Below are positions 14,236 to 20,355 of a stretch of DNA of 22,465 nucleotides, one piece after another (the first letter of the stretch is position 1; each line of letters starts with the position of its first letter). The notes below the pieces were generated by a model that was given only the letters and a program-made list of their open reading frames with translations, did not search any database and had not been told where the DNA came from. The position numbers and the translations under genes were made by a program. This stretch comes from Candidatus Colwellbacteria bacterium RIFCSPHIGHO2_02_FULL_45_17 (GTDB taxonomy: Bacteria; Patescibacteriota; Minisyncoccia; UBA6257; Colwellbacteraceae), in the NCBI GenBank assembly GCA_001817685.1, contig MHIV01000019.1:1-22465 (forward strand), written 5' to 3'.

Positions 14236-15522
14236 GTGCATTTACACGATAAAGCATTCTACACGGCACTCTTTTTTATCATAGGAATTGCCGCCGCAGG
14301 TCTTGGCATCAATGTGTGGCTGACATTGTCCATTGCTCTCGTAGCGGCGTTCGTTGCAATTCGCTCCAAGACATTCGTTGCTTTGTCCGTAGTTATCACG
14401 TTCCTGGGTTTCTTCTATTTTAATTTTTATGCGCTCTCGCAGGAAGAAAATTTTCCAATTGGCGAAAAGATTACGTTTGAGGGTACAGTTTACAGTCAAC
14501 CAAGACACGGTTTGAAATCGCAACAACTAGACCTCGAATTGGCAGATCCGTACAAGGGGAAAGTTCGTATTTACACGGACTCTCTGCCGCGATTCGAGTA
14601 CGGGGATTATCTCGCGATTGATGGCGCTATCGAAGAATCTCCAAGTGGGCGGCTTAATATTGTTTCGTTTCCAAAAATTGAGCGTATCGGAACGACTAAC
14701 GGGTCATTCGCTAGATCGAAGCTCTTTGCGCTAAAAAATAGAATGATTCAAAACATTAACGCTGTCTTACCGCCAGAGCACGCTGCGCTTATGGCGGGAA
14801 TTCTATTCGGTGAGCGCGCAGAATTTACAGACAAATTTGAAGAAGCGATGAAAAAGAGTGGAACCACCCACGTAGTTGCATTATCTGGTTATAACGTCGC
14901 AATAATCGGCATTACGCTCTCAACTGCGCTTGCGTACCTGGTAAAGAGAAAGTACGCATTCTACGCCAGTTTGGCTGCGATTCCTGCCTTTGTAATAATG
15001 ACCGGAGCTGAAGCATCAGTCGTGCGCGCGGGCATAATGGGCATTATTCTCCTTTTAGCGGAGCAACAAAGCAGAATCTACAGTTTCCGAAACGCAGTGA
15101 CATTAACCGCGTTTATAATGCTTCTATTTAATCCGACGCTTCTCGTGTTTGATACAGGTTTTCAGCTTTCCTTCGCAGCGCTCCTGGGAATCGTTTACAT
15201 CTACCCGCGTTTCAAGAAGCGTTTCAAAATCTCGGAAGAAGGCGGAGTGCTTGGCTGGAAACGAAATCTATTTCAAACATTGTCCGCACAAGTCGCCGTT
15301 CTGCCCATCGCGCTTACTACCTTCGGATACTTCTCCCCAACTGCGCTATTTGCGAATGTTCTGATACTTGAATTCATTCCCGTCACAATGCTCTTCGGAT
15401 TTCTAACAGCAGTTTTGGGATTTTTCTCGTATGGTTTATCGTTGACAATGGGGTGGCTCACGAGCGTTTTTCTCGGCTATGAAATCTTTATCATTAATCT
15501 TTTTAGTCTTAATTGGCTTTAA
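14236..15522 (+). CDS. comEC: ComEC, N-terminal and competence membrane domains
   Basis: The inner-membrane channel that imports single-stranded DNA during natural transformation. This 428-residue product covers the front of ComEC. It has N-terminal helices (about 8-70), an OB-like soluble domain (about 75-155, DUF4131 type), then the Competence domain of several membrane helices with the signature SGTTHVVALSGYNVAI. The metallo-beta-lactamase part of ordinary ComEC is missing and is encoded by the next gene, which overlaps by 44 bases in another frame. The GTG start has no Shine-Dalgarno, 3 bases after pduO. Related CPR bacteria are thought to take up DNA for nucleotides or recombination, which suits a reduced genome. 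Confidence 0.9.
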   Translation: MHLHDKAFYTALFFIIGIAAAGLGINVWLTLSIALVAAFVAIRSKTFVALSVVITFLGFFYFNFYALSQEENFPIGEKITFEGTVYSQPRHGLKSQQLDLELADPYKGKVRIYTDSLPRFEYGDYLAIDGAIEESPSGRLNIVSFPKIERIGTTNGSFARSKLFALKNRMIQNINAVLPPEHAALMAGILFGERAEFTDKFEEAMKKSGTTHVVALSGYNVAIIGITLSTALAYLVKRKYAFYASLAAIPAFVIMTGAEASVVRAGIMGIILLLAEQQSRIYSFRNAVTLTAFIMLLFNPTLLVFDTGFQLSFAALLGIVYIYPRFKKRFKISEEGGVLGWKRNLFQTLSAQVAVLPIALTTFGYFSPTALFANVLILEFIPVTMLFGFLTAVLGFFSYGLSLTMGWLTSVFLGYEIFIINLFSLNWL

Positions 15523-16315
15523 TTTATTCGTTTGGTATTACGTTCTCACTGGTGAGCAGGATGACTTGGATATTTACTTTTTGGACGTCGGACAGGGGGA
15601 CAGTGAGCTCGTTATTCTTCCGGGGGATGTTAGAGTGTTAATTGATGGCGGGCCAGACAAAAGCGTTCTTTTCGAGCTTTCTCAGATTCTTCCTAAAACC
15701 GATAGGTACATAGATTTAGTTGTGATGACTCATGCCCAGCTTGACCACTTCGGTGGACTTTATGATGTTGTAGATCGCTACAAAGTCGGAGCGTTTATTT
15801 CGACAGGCAGAGAAGGAGAAAGTGAAGCATGGAAGGAATTTGAAGAACTTCTTCAGGAAAAGAAAATTCCGGTTATTCTTCTTGGCGCTGGAGATGGAAT
15901 CAGATATAAAGACAGTAATTTTATTGTCTTGTCGCCGGATCAAGCCCTTCTAAATAATCAAGAAATCAATGAATCATCGTTAGTGGTTGAGCTTTTTAGC
16001 GAAGGTGCAAAATCGTTATTCACAGGAGACGTTGGATTCGAGACGGAGAACTTTCTTGCAGATACATATGATATTGATACAGATATTTTAAAAGTGCCGC
16101 ATCACGGCTCGAGGTTTTCTTCCGGATTGAATTTTCTAATGGAAGCAACGCCGGCAGTGTCTATAATCGAAGTGGGTAAAAATAGTTTTGGCCACCCGAC
16201 AGAAGCAGCGCTCTCACGCCTTAGATCTGCCGGGTCAAGTATTTACAGAACTGACGAGGATGGAACGGTACATCTCGAGATTAATGACGGGGTAGTCCTA
16301 ATATCTACAGATTGA
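15479..16315 (+). CDS. ComEC-type metallo-beta-lactamase domain protein with membrane anchor
   Basis: The C-terminal part of ComEC as a separate 278-residue protein. An N-terminal helix (about 3-24, SLSLIFLVLIGFNLFVWYYV) anchors it. The MBL fold follows with YFLDVGQGDSELV, VLIDGG, THAQLDHFGGL (84-94), FTGDVGFETE and KVPHHGS (HHGS at 208-211). In HxHxDH the middle His is replaced by Gln87, so metal binding must differ or rely on the remaining His85, Asp89 and His90. In ComEC this domain may cut one strand of incoming DNA; here that is inferred. The ATG lies 44 bases inside the end of the membrane-domain gene in another frame, so both proteins are probably made together and pair in the membrane. 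Confidence 0.88.
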   Translation: MKSLSLIFLVLIGFNLFVWYYVLTGEQDDLDIYFLDVGQGDSELVILPGDVRVLIDGGPDKSVLFELSQILPKTDRYIDLVVMTHAQLDHFGGLYDVVDRYKVGAFISTGREGESEAWKEFEELLQEKKIPVILLGAGDGIRYKDSNFIVLSPDQALLNNQEINESSLVVELFSEGAKSLFTGDVGFETENFLADTYDIDTDILKVPHHGSRFSSGLNFLMEATPAVSIIEVGKNSFGHPTEAALSRLRSAGSSIYRTDEDGTVHLEINDGVVLISTD

Positions 16316-16340
16316 GCAAAGCTAATCTTCATCGTATACT
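16312..16340 (+). promoter_or_regulatory. Promoter giving a leaderless aspS transcript
   Basis: TTGAGC (16312-16317), exactly 17 nt, TATACT (16335-16340). The predicted start falls at or one base before the ATG at 16348. It overlaps the stop codon of the preceding gene. Confidence 0.65.
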
Positions 16341-16347
16341 CAAGCCA

Positions 16348-17745
16348 ATGAGAATTTATTCGACTGAAACTGTAGAAAAAGTTGATGAAGAGGTTGAGCT
16401 TGCGGGGTGGGTGGACGCAAGGCGTGACCACGGCAAACTCATTTTTATAGACCTTCGTGATAAAAACGGAATCGTTCAATTAGTTTTTAACGCGAAAGAC
16501 GAAAAGCTTTGGAAAATCGCAGAAGAATTACGCCCAGAGTGGGTTATTCGCGTAAAAGGAAAATCTGCAAAAAGGCCAGACAATATGGTTAACGATGAGC
16601 TTCCAACAGGTAAAGTAGAAATAGCAGTTAGCGAACTTGATATACTATCGAGATCCGAAACGCCGCCTTTTCCGCTGGACACAGATGGGTACGATATAGA
16701 CGAAGAAGTGCGCCTCAAGTACAGATACCTTGACCTTCGTCGTCGTAGACTCCAACAAAATTTGCGTATTAGGTCAAAGTTAGTCAATGAAATGCGCAAA
16801 GCGCTTTTTGAAGAGGGATTTACTGAGATAGAAACACCATTACTGACTAAGTCTACTCCAGAAGGATCGCGCGATTTTATAGTTCCATCGCGACTCAATC
16901 CCGGAAAATTCTATGCCCTTCCACAAAGCCCCCAGCAATATAAGCAGTTGTTAATGGTCGCAGGGTTTGAAAGGTACTTTCAAATTGCGCGTGCAGTTAG
17001 AGACGAAGATCTTCGAGCAGACAGGGGATTTGAGCACACACAGGTAGATATCGAGGCGAGCTTCTTAAATCGAGACGATTTTATGAAGATTGACGAAGGT
17101 ATAATAGTAAAAGCAGTGGAGGCGCTTGGGTACAGGTTTAAGGACAAACCATTCCCAGTTTTTACATACGATGAAGCAATGGAAAAATTTGGTAGTGACA
17201 AGTTTGATTTACGCACTCCGGAGGAAAAGAAAAATGGCGCTCTTGCATTTGCGTGGGTAGTGGACTTTCCTTTTTTCGAGAAAACAGACGATGGAAAATG
17301 GACATTCACGCATAATCCATTTTCAATGCCGAAAGAAGAGTTCCTGCAGAGTCTTTTGGACGGCAAGAATATAGAAAAAATACTTACAACTCAATACGAC
17401 ATGGTTTGCAATGGTCTTGAAGTGGGCGGTGGCAGTATAAGAGCTCATCGACCAGAAATATTGCGTGCTGTCTTTAAAGTAATGGGATATGAAGATGAGA
17501 TGATAGACGAACAATTTGGACATATGTTGGAAGCATTCAAATACGGTGCTCCACCGCATGGAGGAACGGCACATGGAGTTGAACGCTTGGTAATGGCGCT
17601 TACTGGCGAGGAATATTTGCGAGAAGTTCAGGCCTTCCCACAATCGAGTTCGGGCAGGACGTCTGTTATGGACGCCCCGAGCGAAGTGGACAAGAAACAA
17701 TTAGATGAATTAGGATTGGAGCTAAAGAAGACGAAAAAGAAATAA
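16348..17745 (+). CDS. aspS: Aspartyl-tRNA synthetase, bacterial type without GAD domain
   Basis: Charges tRNA-Asp (possibly also tRNA-Asn) with aspartate. The product has 465 residues from ATG 16348. The frame is open from TTG 16312, but a promoter with its -10 at 16335-16340 makes 16348 the likely leaderless start. Domains: an N-terminal OB anticodon-binding domain (about 10-105), then the class II core with motif 1 around GFTEIETPLL, motif 2 around RDEDLRADRGFEHTQVDIE, and motif 3 GTAHGVERLVMAL. Bacterial enzymes have about 590 residues. The missing segment is the GAD insertion, whose place is taken by a short join near FDLRTPEEKKNGALAFAWVVDFP. No Shine-Dalgarno. The next gene follows after 4 bases. 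Confidence 0.96.
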   Translation: MRIYSTETVEKVDEEVELAGWVDARRDHGKLIFIDLRDKNGIVQLVFNAKDEKLWKIAEELRPEWVIRVKGKSAKRPDNMVNDELPTGKVEIAVSELDILSRSETPPFPLDTDGYDIDEEVRLKYRYLDLRRRRLQQNLRIRSKLVNEMRKALFEEGFTEIETPLLTKSTPEGSRDFIVPSRLNPGKFYALPQSPQQYKQLLMVAGFERYFQIARAVRDEDLRADRGFEHTQVDIEASFLNRDDFMKIDEGIIVKAVEALGYRFKDKPFPVFTYDEAMEKFGSDKFDLRTPEEKKNGALAFAWVVDFPFFEKTDDGKWTFTHNPFSMPKEEFLQSLLDGKNIEKILTTQYDMVCNGLEVGGGSIRAHRPEILRAVFKVMGYEDEMIDEQFGHMLEAFKYGAPPHGGTAHGVERLVMALTGEEYLREVQAFPQSSSGRTSVMDAPSEVDKKQLDELGLELKKTKKK

Positions 17746-17749
17746 TTTT

Positions 17750-18847
17750 ATGGACAGCAAGTATTTTAAACCTCTGAACACAAAAACAGAGGGCGTTACA
17801 AAAAGATTTGATTTAGCAGATCCGGAGGAAAGAAAAGAGTATTTTTCTGCTAAGGCAGGAGGGGCGATAGAGGACATTAAAAAATACCTTGCGAAGGGCA
17901 CTTTTGTCGCTTATCTCTTGGGTAAGAAAAATTCTGGCAAGGGTACATACACGAAACTTTTTATGGAAGTAGTCGGAAGCGACAAAGCTGCGCACGTCTC
18001 CGTCGGTGACGTAGTTAGATCGGTAGAGAAAATTTTTCAGGATAGCGAAAGAGCAAAAGAGAAAGAAGAAGTTATGAAATTTCTCACGAGCCACTACCGC
18101 GGATTTATACCGCTCTCGGAAGCGATAAGCGCACTCGAATCAAGAAGTCAGGAAAAACTTTTGCCGAGCGAGCTTATACTCTCGCTTCTAAAAATGGAAC
18201 TGGATAAGCAAGCCGGTAAGGCAGTGTTTATAGACGGCTTCCCAAGAGATTTAGACCAAGTTTCGTATGCCCTCTTTCTTAGAGATCTTATGGGCTATCG
18301 TTACGATCCAGACTTCTTTGTGTTTATAAACATCCCAGAGTCTGTAATCGATGAGCGCATGAAATATCGTGTTGTCTGTCCGAGCTGTCAGACTCCACGA
18401 AACACAAGGTTATTTGCCACTAAGGAAGTTGGATACAATGCAGAGAAAGAGGAATTCTATTTGAAATGTGATAACCCTGACTGCAAAGACAAGGGGGCGC
18501 GTATGGTAGGAAAAGAAGGAGATTCAGCTGGAATAGAATCTATACGAGGACGTCTCGATAAAGACGACGCCGTGATGGATAAAGCCGTTGGGCTAGAAGG
18601 CGTGCCAAAGGTTTTTCTAAGAAACTCAATACCAGCGGGCACTGCAAAAGAAAATGTGGATGATTATGAAATCACCCCAGCTTACAGCTACAAACTGGGT
18701 AGTGATGACAAGAGCGTGGAAGTTGTCGAGGACTCATGGGTGATTAAAGACGATGATGGCGTAGATTCTTATAGCTTACTTGCTCCACCTGTCGCTGTTT
18801 CTTTATTTAGACAAATCGCCGACATTCTCAATAAATTTCAGGAATAA
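17750..18847 (+). CDS. Adenylate kinase-like nucleoside monophosphate kinase, extended
   Basis: Probably balances AMP/ADP/ATP or phosphorylates another NMP. Residues 58-66 are the P-loop GKKNSGKGT. FIDGFPRDLDQV matches the NMP-binding region, and a zinc-type lid has CPSC and CDNPDC cysteine pairs. The conserved lid arginine region is present as GRLDKDD. At 365 residues it is far longer than ordinary adenylate kinase (about 215). The extra parts are a roughly 50-residue N-terminus, additional helices between the P-loop and the NMP site (with KEKEEVMKFL), and a C-terminal addition rich in D/E/V (about 300-345). The P-loop has KN where most adenylate kinases have GPPGAGKGT-like residues. It is the last gene of the run that begins at pduO. 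Exact substrate is uncertain. Confidence 0.82.
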   Translation: MDSKYFKPLNTKTEGVTKRFDLADPEERKEYFSAKAGGAIEDIKKYLAKGTFVAYLLGKKNSGKGTYTKLFMEVVGSDKAAHVSVGDVVRSVEKIFQDSERAKEKEEVMKFLTSHYRGFIPLSEAISALESRSQEKLLPSELILSLLKMELDKQAGKAVFIDGFPRDLDQVSYALFLRDLMGYRYDPDFFVFINIPESVIDERMKYRVVCPSCQTPRNTRLFATKEVGYNAEKEEFYLKCDNPDCKDKGARMVGKEGDSAGIESIRGRLDKDDAVMDKAVGLEGVPKVFLRNSIPAGTAKENVDDYEITPAYSYKLGSDDKSVEVVEDSWVIKDDDGVDSYSLLAPPVAVSLFRQIADILNKFQE

Positions 18848-18863
18848 TCCACACATCTTAGGG

Positions 18864-18892
18864 TTGACAGCTACTAATCGCTGTTTTAGGAT
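18864..18892 (+). promoter_or_regulatory. Strong promoter of the leader RNA and small-ORF unit
   Basis: TTGACA (18864-18869), exactly 17 nt, TAGGAT (18887-18892). An inverted repeat ACAGC/GCTGT with an 8-base gap (starting 18867) lies between and over the -35, a possible operator. It sits 16 bases after the adenylate kinase-like gene. Confidence 0.75.
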
Positions 18893-18901
18893 TCTTCTAT
18901 C

Positions 18902-18982
18902 ATGCAGAAAATGCGCGTGACAGACCTTGTATTCTTTATTAGTGTCCTCTCTAGGACGAAGGTTGGTCTTGCGCGCATGTAA
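18902..18982 (+). CDS. Possible 26-residue leader peptide
   Basis: ATG 18902 follows the predicted transcription start by only a few bases and has no Shine-Dalgarno, so it could be read as a leaderless message. The peptide begins MQKMRVTDLVFFISVL and ends at TAA 18980-18982, just past the stem it spans. No run of one regulatory amino acid is present, so amino-acid attenuation in the classical sense is not supported. Translation is unproven. Confidence 0.25.
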   Translation: MQKMRVTDLVFFISVLSRTKVGLARM

Positions 18983-19003
18983 AAACCAGAAAGTACGCGA
19001 GCT

Positions 19004-19039
19004 AAGACCGGCCTTCTGCCCCCCCAGAAGGTCGGTTTT
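19004..19039 (+). terminator. Terminator of the leader RNA, possibly conditional
   Basis: AAGACCGGCCTTCTG (19004-19018) pairs with CAGAAGGTCGGTTTT (19025-19039) over 15 positions (including G-T pairs) around a loop of six C. The short T run partly lies in the stem. Its 5' arm can instead pair with 18961-18970. Confidence 0.75.
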
Positions 19040-19127
19040 AGTTCGGGTCTGCCGGGTTTGTGTAGATTTGGGCTAGAAGCACATATAACAAGGGGTTCGC
19101 CCCGTAATACGGAGAGTGGAGGAAGCA

Positions 19128-19439
19128 GTGAGTCGAAATGGAAGACTCAATCTCGATGCCGTGATCAGGGTGCGGGACAGACTTGTCACGCACAGGATGG
19201 ACGTGATGGATTGGCCGCTCGTACCGTTCTGTCACAACACGACGATCGGGGAATCAATCGTTCGTGTCGAGAGAACGCGAAAGGGGATCGACATCGCCGT
19301 AACCCCTCTCGGTAGTCGCAGGGGTAAGCATCATCCAAACGTCGAGCCTGGCTACTACAAGATCGAAGATGGACGGATGGTCCCTATACGACGAAGTCAG
19401 GTAATCGAGGAAGAAGACCGCAGACGACGGGAGATGTAG
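19128..19439 (+). CDS. GC-rich hypothetical protein (103 aa)
   Basis: Unknown family. The open frame reaches back to GTG 19116, but GGAGG at 19118-19122 puts the start at GTG 19128 with a 5-base gap. The product begins MSRNGRLNLDAVIRVRDRLV, has a central beta-rich part with GESIVRVERTRKGIDIAVTP and a YYKIEDGRMVPI segment, and ends in a very charged helix (IEEEDRRRREM). It is soluble, with no enzyme motif. A GGGG-TTCG-CCCC hairpin (19092-19103) stands just before the SD and might regulate ribosome access. Possible -10 TATAAC at 19084-19089 has no good -35 at the right distance, so expression more likely depends on the promoter at 18864 and the conditional terminator. Two further SD-led ORFs follow. 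Confidence 0.6.
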   Translation: MSRNGRLNLDAVIRVRDRLVTHRMDVMDWPLVPFCHNTTIGESIVRVERTRKGIDIAVTPLGSRRGKHHPNVEPGYYKIEDGRMVPIRRSQVIEEEDRRRREM

Positions 19440-19500
19440 GGAGGTCGAGATCGGACGGAATAAGAGGGCCGAAAAAGAAAGCGCCGTCGTAAACGGAGTG

Positions 19501-19581
19501 GTGAACCAACCACCTCCAGGGAACGGCAAGAACCAGAATGGCGTGAGAAAAAGGCGCCGTTCGAGAGAGAGGAAGACATGA
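19501..19581 (+). CDS. Possible 26-residue basic peptide coupled to next gene
   Basis: A short ORF from GTG 19501 (or GTG 19498) with a GGAG at 19495-19498 just upstream. It ends at TGA 19579-19581, overlapping the next ATG as ATGA, a typical coupling arrangement. The product is rich in N, P, G and then K/R (NQPPPGNGKNQNG followed by RKRRRSRERKT). Its tail could bind RNA or DNA, or it may be only a translational coupler. The evidence is the SD and the overlap. Confidence 0.3.
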   Translation: MNQPPPGNGKNQNGVRKRRRSRERKT

Positions 19582-19979
19582 CGAACAGCGACGGTTTGGT
19601 CGACCCGCGACTTGGAGTCGTATCAGAGAACAAGTCTGCGCGGAGCTTTGGGGACGTCGGCCGAGGACACATATCGGAGGCAACTCATGTTCCGACAACC
19701 CTCGAAGTCGAGATCCCGCGGTCTGTCGGCGCCATGGTGAAGGACCTCGGCTTGCCGTATCTCCTCGAGACATACCGGGTGTTCCAGGAGGTTCGGGCAC
19801 GTTCCGGTCAGATCGACGGGAAGAAGCTCGGTGAGGCGCTCAGTGTGGTCGTGCCACCTGGCACGGAAGAGGTCACTCTCCGGGCAATCGGGGAGTACCT
19901 TGGGCGCCAGAACGTCCTGAGGCGGTATCCGGTTGACACCAGAAACCTCCCTCCTAGAGATGGCCAGCGTCTTAGCTGA
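19578..19979 (+). CDS. GC-rich hypothetical protein (133 aa)
   Basis: Unknown family. ATG 19578 follows a GAGAGAGGAAGAC ribosome site. The N-terminal 40 residues look disordered. The middle (about 40-115) reads as an alpha/beta domain, with LEVEIPRSVGAMVKDLGLPYLLETYRVFQEV and a later SVVVPPGTEEVTLRAIGEYLGRQNVLRRY. The C-terminus is short and basic. No membrane segment, metal site or nucleotide motif is visible. It is the last gene of the GC-rich unit, followed 18 bases after its stop by a 14-bp perfect hairpin and then a second hairpin with a T-rich tail. Codon choice is strongly G/C-ending, unlike aspS upstream. Confidence 0.6.
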   Translation: MTNSDGLVDPRLGVVSENKSARSFGDVGRGHISEATHVPTTLEVEIPRSVGAMVKDLGLPYLLETYRVFQEVRARSGQIDGKKLGEALSVVVPPGTEEVTLRAIGEYLGRQNVLRRYPVDTRNLPPRDGQRLS

Positions 19980-19997
19980 ACTGACGGAGAAGGAAGG

Positions 19998-20034
19998 GGG
20001 GTCACGCGAGCGCGGGGAGTGCTCGCGTGACCCC
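19998..20034 (+). terminator. Perfect 14-bp hairpin after the small-ORF unit
   Basis: GGGGTCACGCGAGC (19998-20011) pairs exactly with GCTCGCGTGACCCC (20021-20034) around a nine-base loop. No T run follows, so it may act as an mRNA 3' stabiliser or work with the next hairpin. Confidence 0.65.
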
Positions 20035-20059
20035 GGAGTATCGGGAGAAAGGGGACTAT

Positions 20060-20098
20060 GGGGCGGAGTTCAATTGGACTGCCGCCCCGTTCTATTTT
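20060..20098 (+). terminator. Intrinsic terminator of the small-ORF unit
   Basis: GGGGCGG (20060-20066) pairs with CCGCCCC (20082-20088), and AGTTC with GGACT inside it, with one bulged G. GTTCTATTTT follows. Confidence 0.75.
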
Positions 20099-20116
20099 CA
20101 CAAGTTATAAAGAACT

Positions 20117-20148
20117 TTATCCACAATTAACCCAACCATTTATCCACA
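20117..20148 (+). promoter_or_regulatory. Two DnaA boxes in tandem
   Basis: TTATCCACA occurs at 20117-20125 and again at 20140-20148, same orientation, 23 bases apart start to start, in AT-rich DNA next to a TAAAG-AA-CTTTA palindrome. This is the consensus DnaA site. The genes on both sides point towards this spot, dnaA and dnaN are not here, and only two boxes are clear. A full oriC is therefore unlikely; control of the adjacent RNA gene or DnaA titration is possible. Confidence 0.55.
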
Positions 20149-20160
20149 CACAAAATGGTA

Positions 20161-20189
20161 TTTACAAAAGGGCCAAGGAGTATCAGAAT
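20161..20189 (+). promoter_or_regulatory. Promoter of the structured small RNA
   Basis: TTTACA (20161-20166), exactly 17 nt, CAGAAT (20184-20189). Predicted start about 20196, which is the first base of the RNA's closing stem. The upstream DnaA box ends 13 bases before the -35. Confidence 0.7.
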
Positions 20190-20195
20190 TAAAGC

Positions 20196-20347
20196 AGTCC
20201 CACCCACAACGTTCCGGATCAAGTAATTTGCGATGGGGGGTCAATAGTATGCTTTCCCTTGGGAGAACATTGAGACTACCCACCTGGCTACACGCCGGGA
20301 ACGACTAGAGTGGGACTCTGAAAAAACAGACCAATGGTCTGTTTTTT
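20196..20347 (+). ncRNA. Stand-alone structured small RNA, family not recognised
   Basis: Closing stem AGTCCCAC (20196-20203) with GTGGGACT (20310-20317), 8 bp. Second stem CGTTCC-GG (20210-20217) with CC-g-GGAACG (20295-20303), 8 bp with one bulged G. Third stem TCAAT (20241-20245) with ATTGA (20269-20273), near G-rich 20235-20240 opposite CCC 20279-20281. The apex pairs TTTC/CC with GG/GAGAA. A large internal loop separates the second and third stems. A terminator follows directly. With the promoter at 20161 this makes a compact gene of about 150 nt. The long rod with an internal bubble recalls 6S RNA, but I see no sequence support. The SRP GGAAG motif and tmRNA or RNase P cores are absent. 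Confidence 0.65.
20321..20347. terminator. Bidirectional terminator, small RNA / beta-propeller gene
   Basis: AAAAAACAGACC (20321-20332), loop AAT, GGTCTGTTTTTT (20336-20347): a 12-bp perfect stem with T runs on both strands. It ends the rightward small RNA and the leftward gene whose stop is at 20356. Confidence 0.9.
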
Positions 20348-20355
20348 CATTCGCT

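Larger units (their letters stand above)
18899..19040 (+). ncRNA. Leader RNA with two competing folds (attenuator-like)
   Basis: Fold A: ATGCGCG (18911-18917) pairs with CGCGCAT (18972-18978), AGACC (18922-18926) with GGTCT (18965-18969), and a small hairpin GTCC/GGAC (18944-18957) sits inside. A terminator then forms at 19004-19039. Fold B: GGTTGGTCTT (18961-18970) pairs with AAGACCGGCC (19004-19013) over ten positions (two G-U), which would break both the first stem and the terminator. Mutually exclusive pairing ahead of SD-led genes is the layout of a transcription attenuator. A short ORF (18902-18982) overlaps the first stem and could act as a leader peptide. The alternative is a stand-alone small RNA ending at its terminator. 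No known riboswitch is recognised. Confidence 0.5.

Noticed and set aside
20100..20150. Complete chromosomal origin (oriC)
   Set aside because: Only two clear DnaA boxes, no dnaA or dnaN nearby, and genes converge on the site; kept only as DnaA boxes.
20196..20347. SRP (4.5S) RNA
   Set aside because: The conserved GGAAG-type apical loop and its partner bases are absent on both strands.
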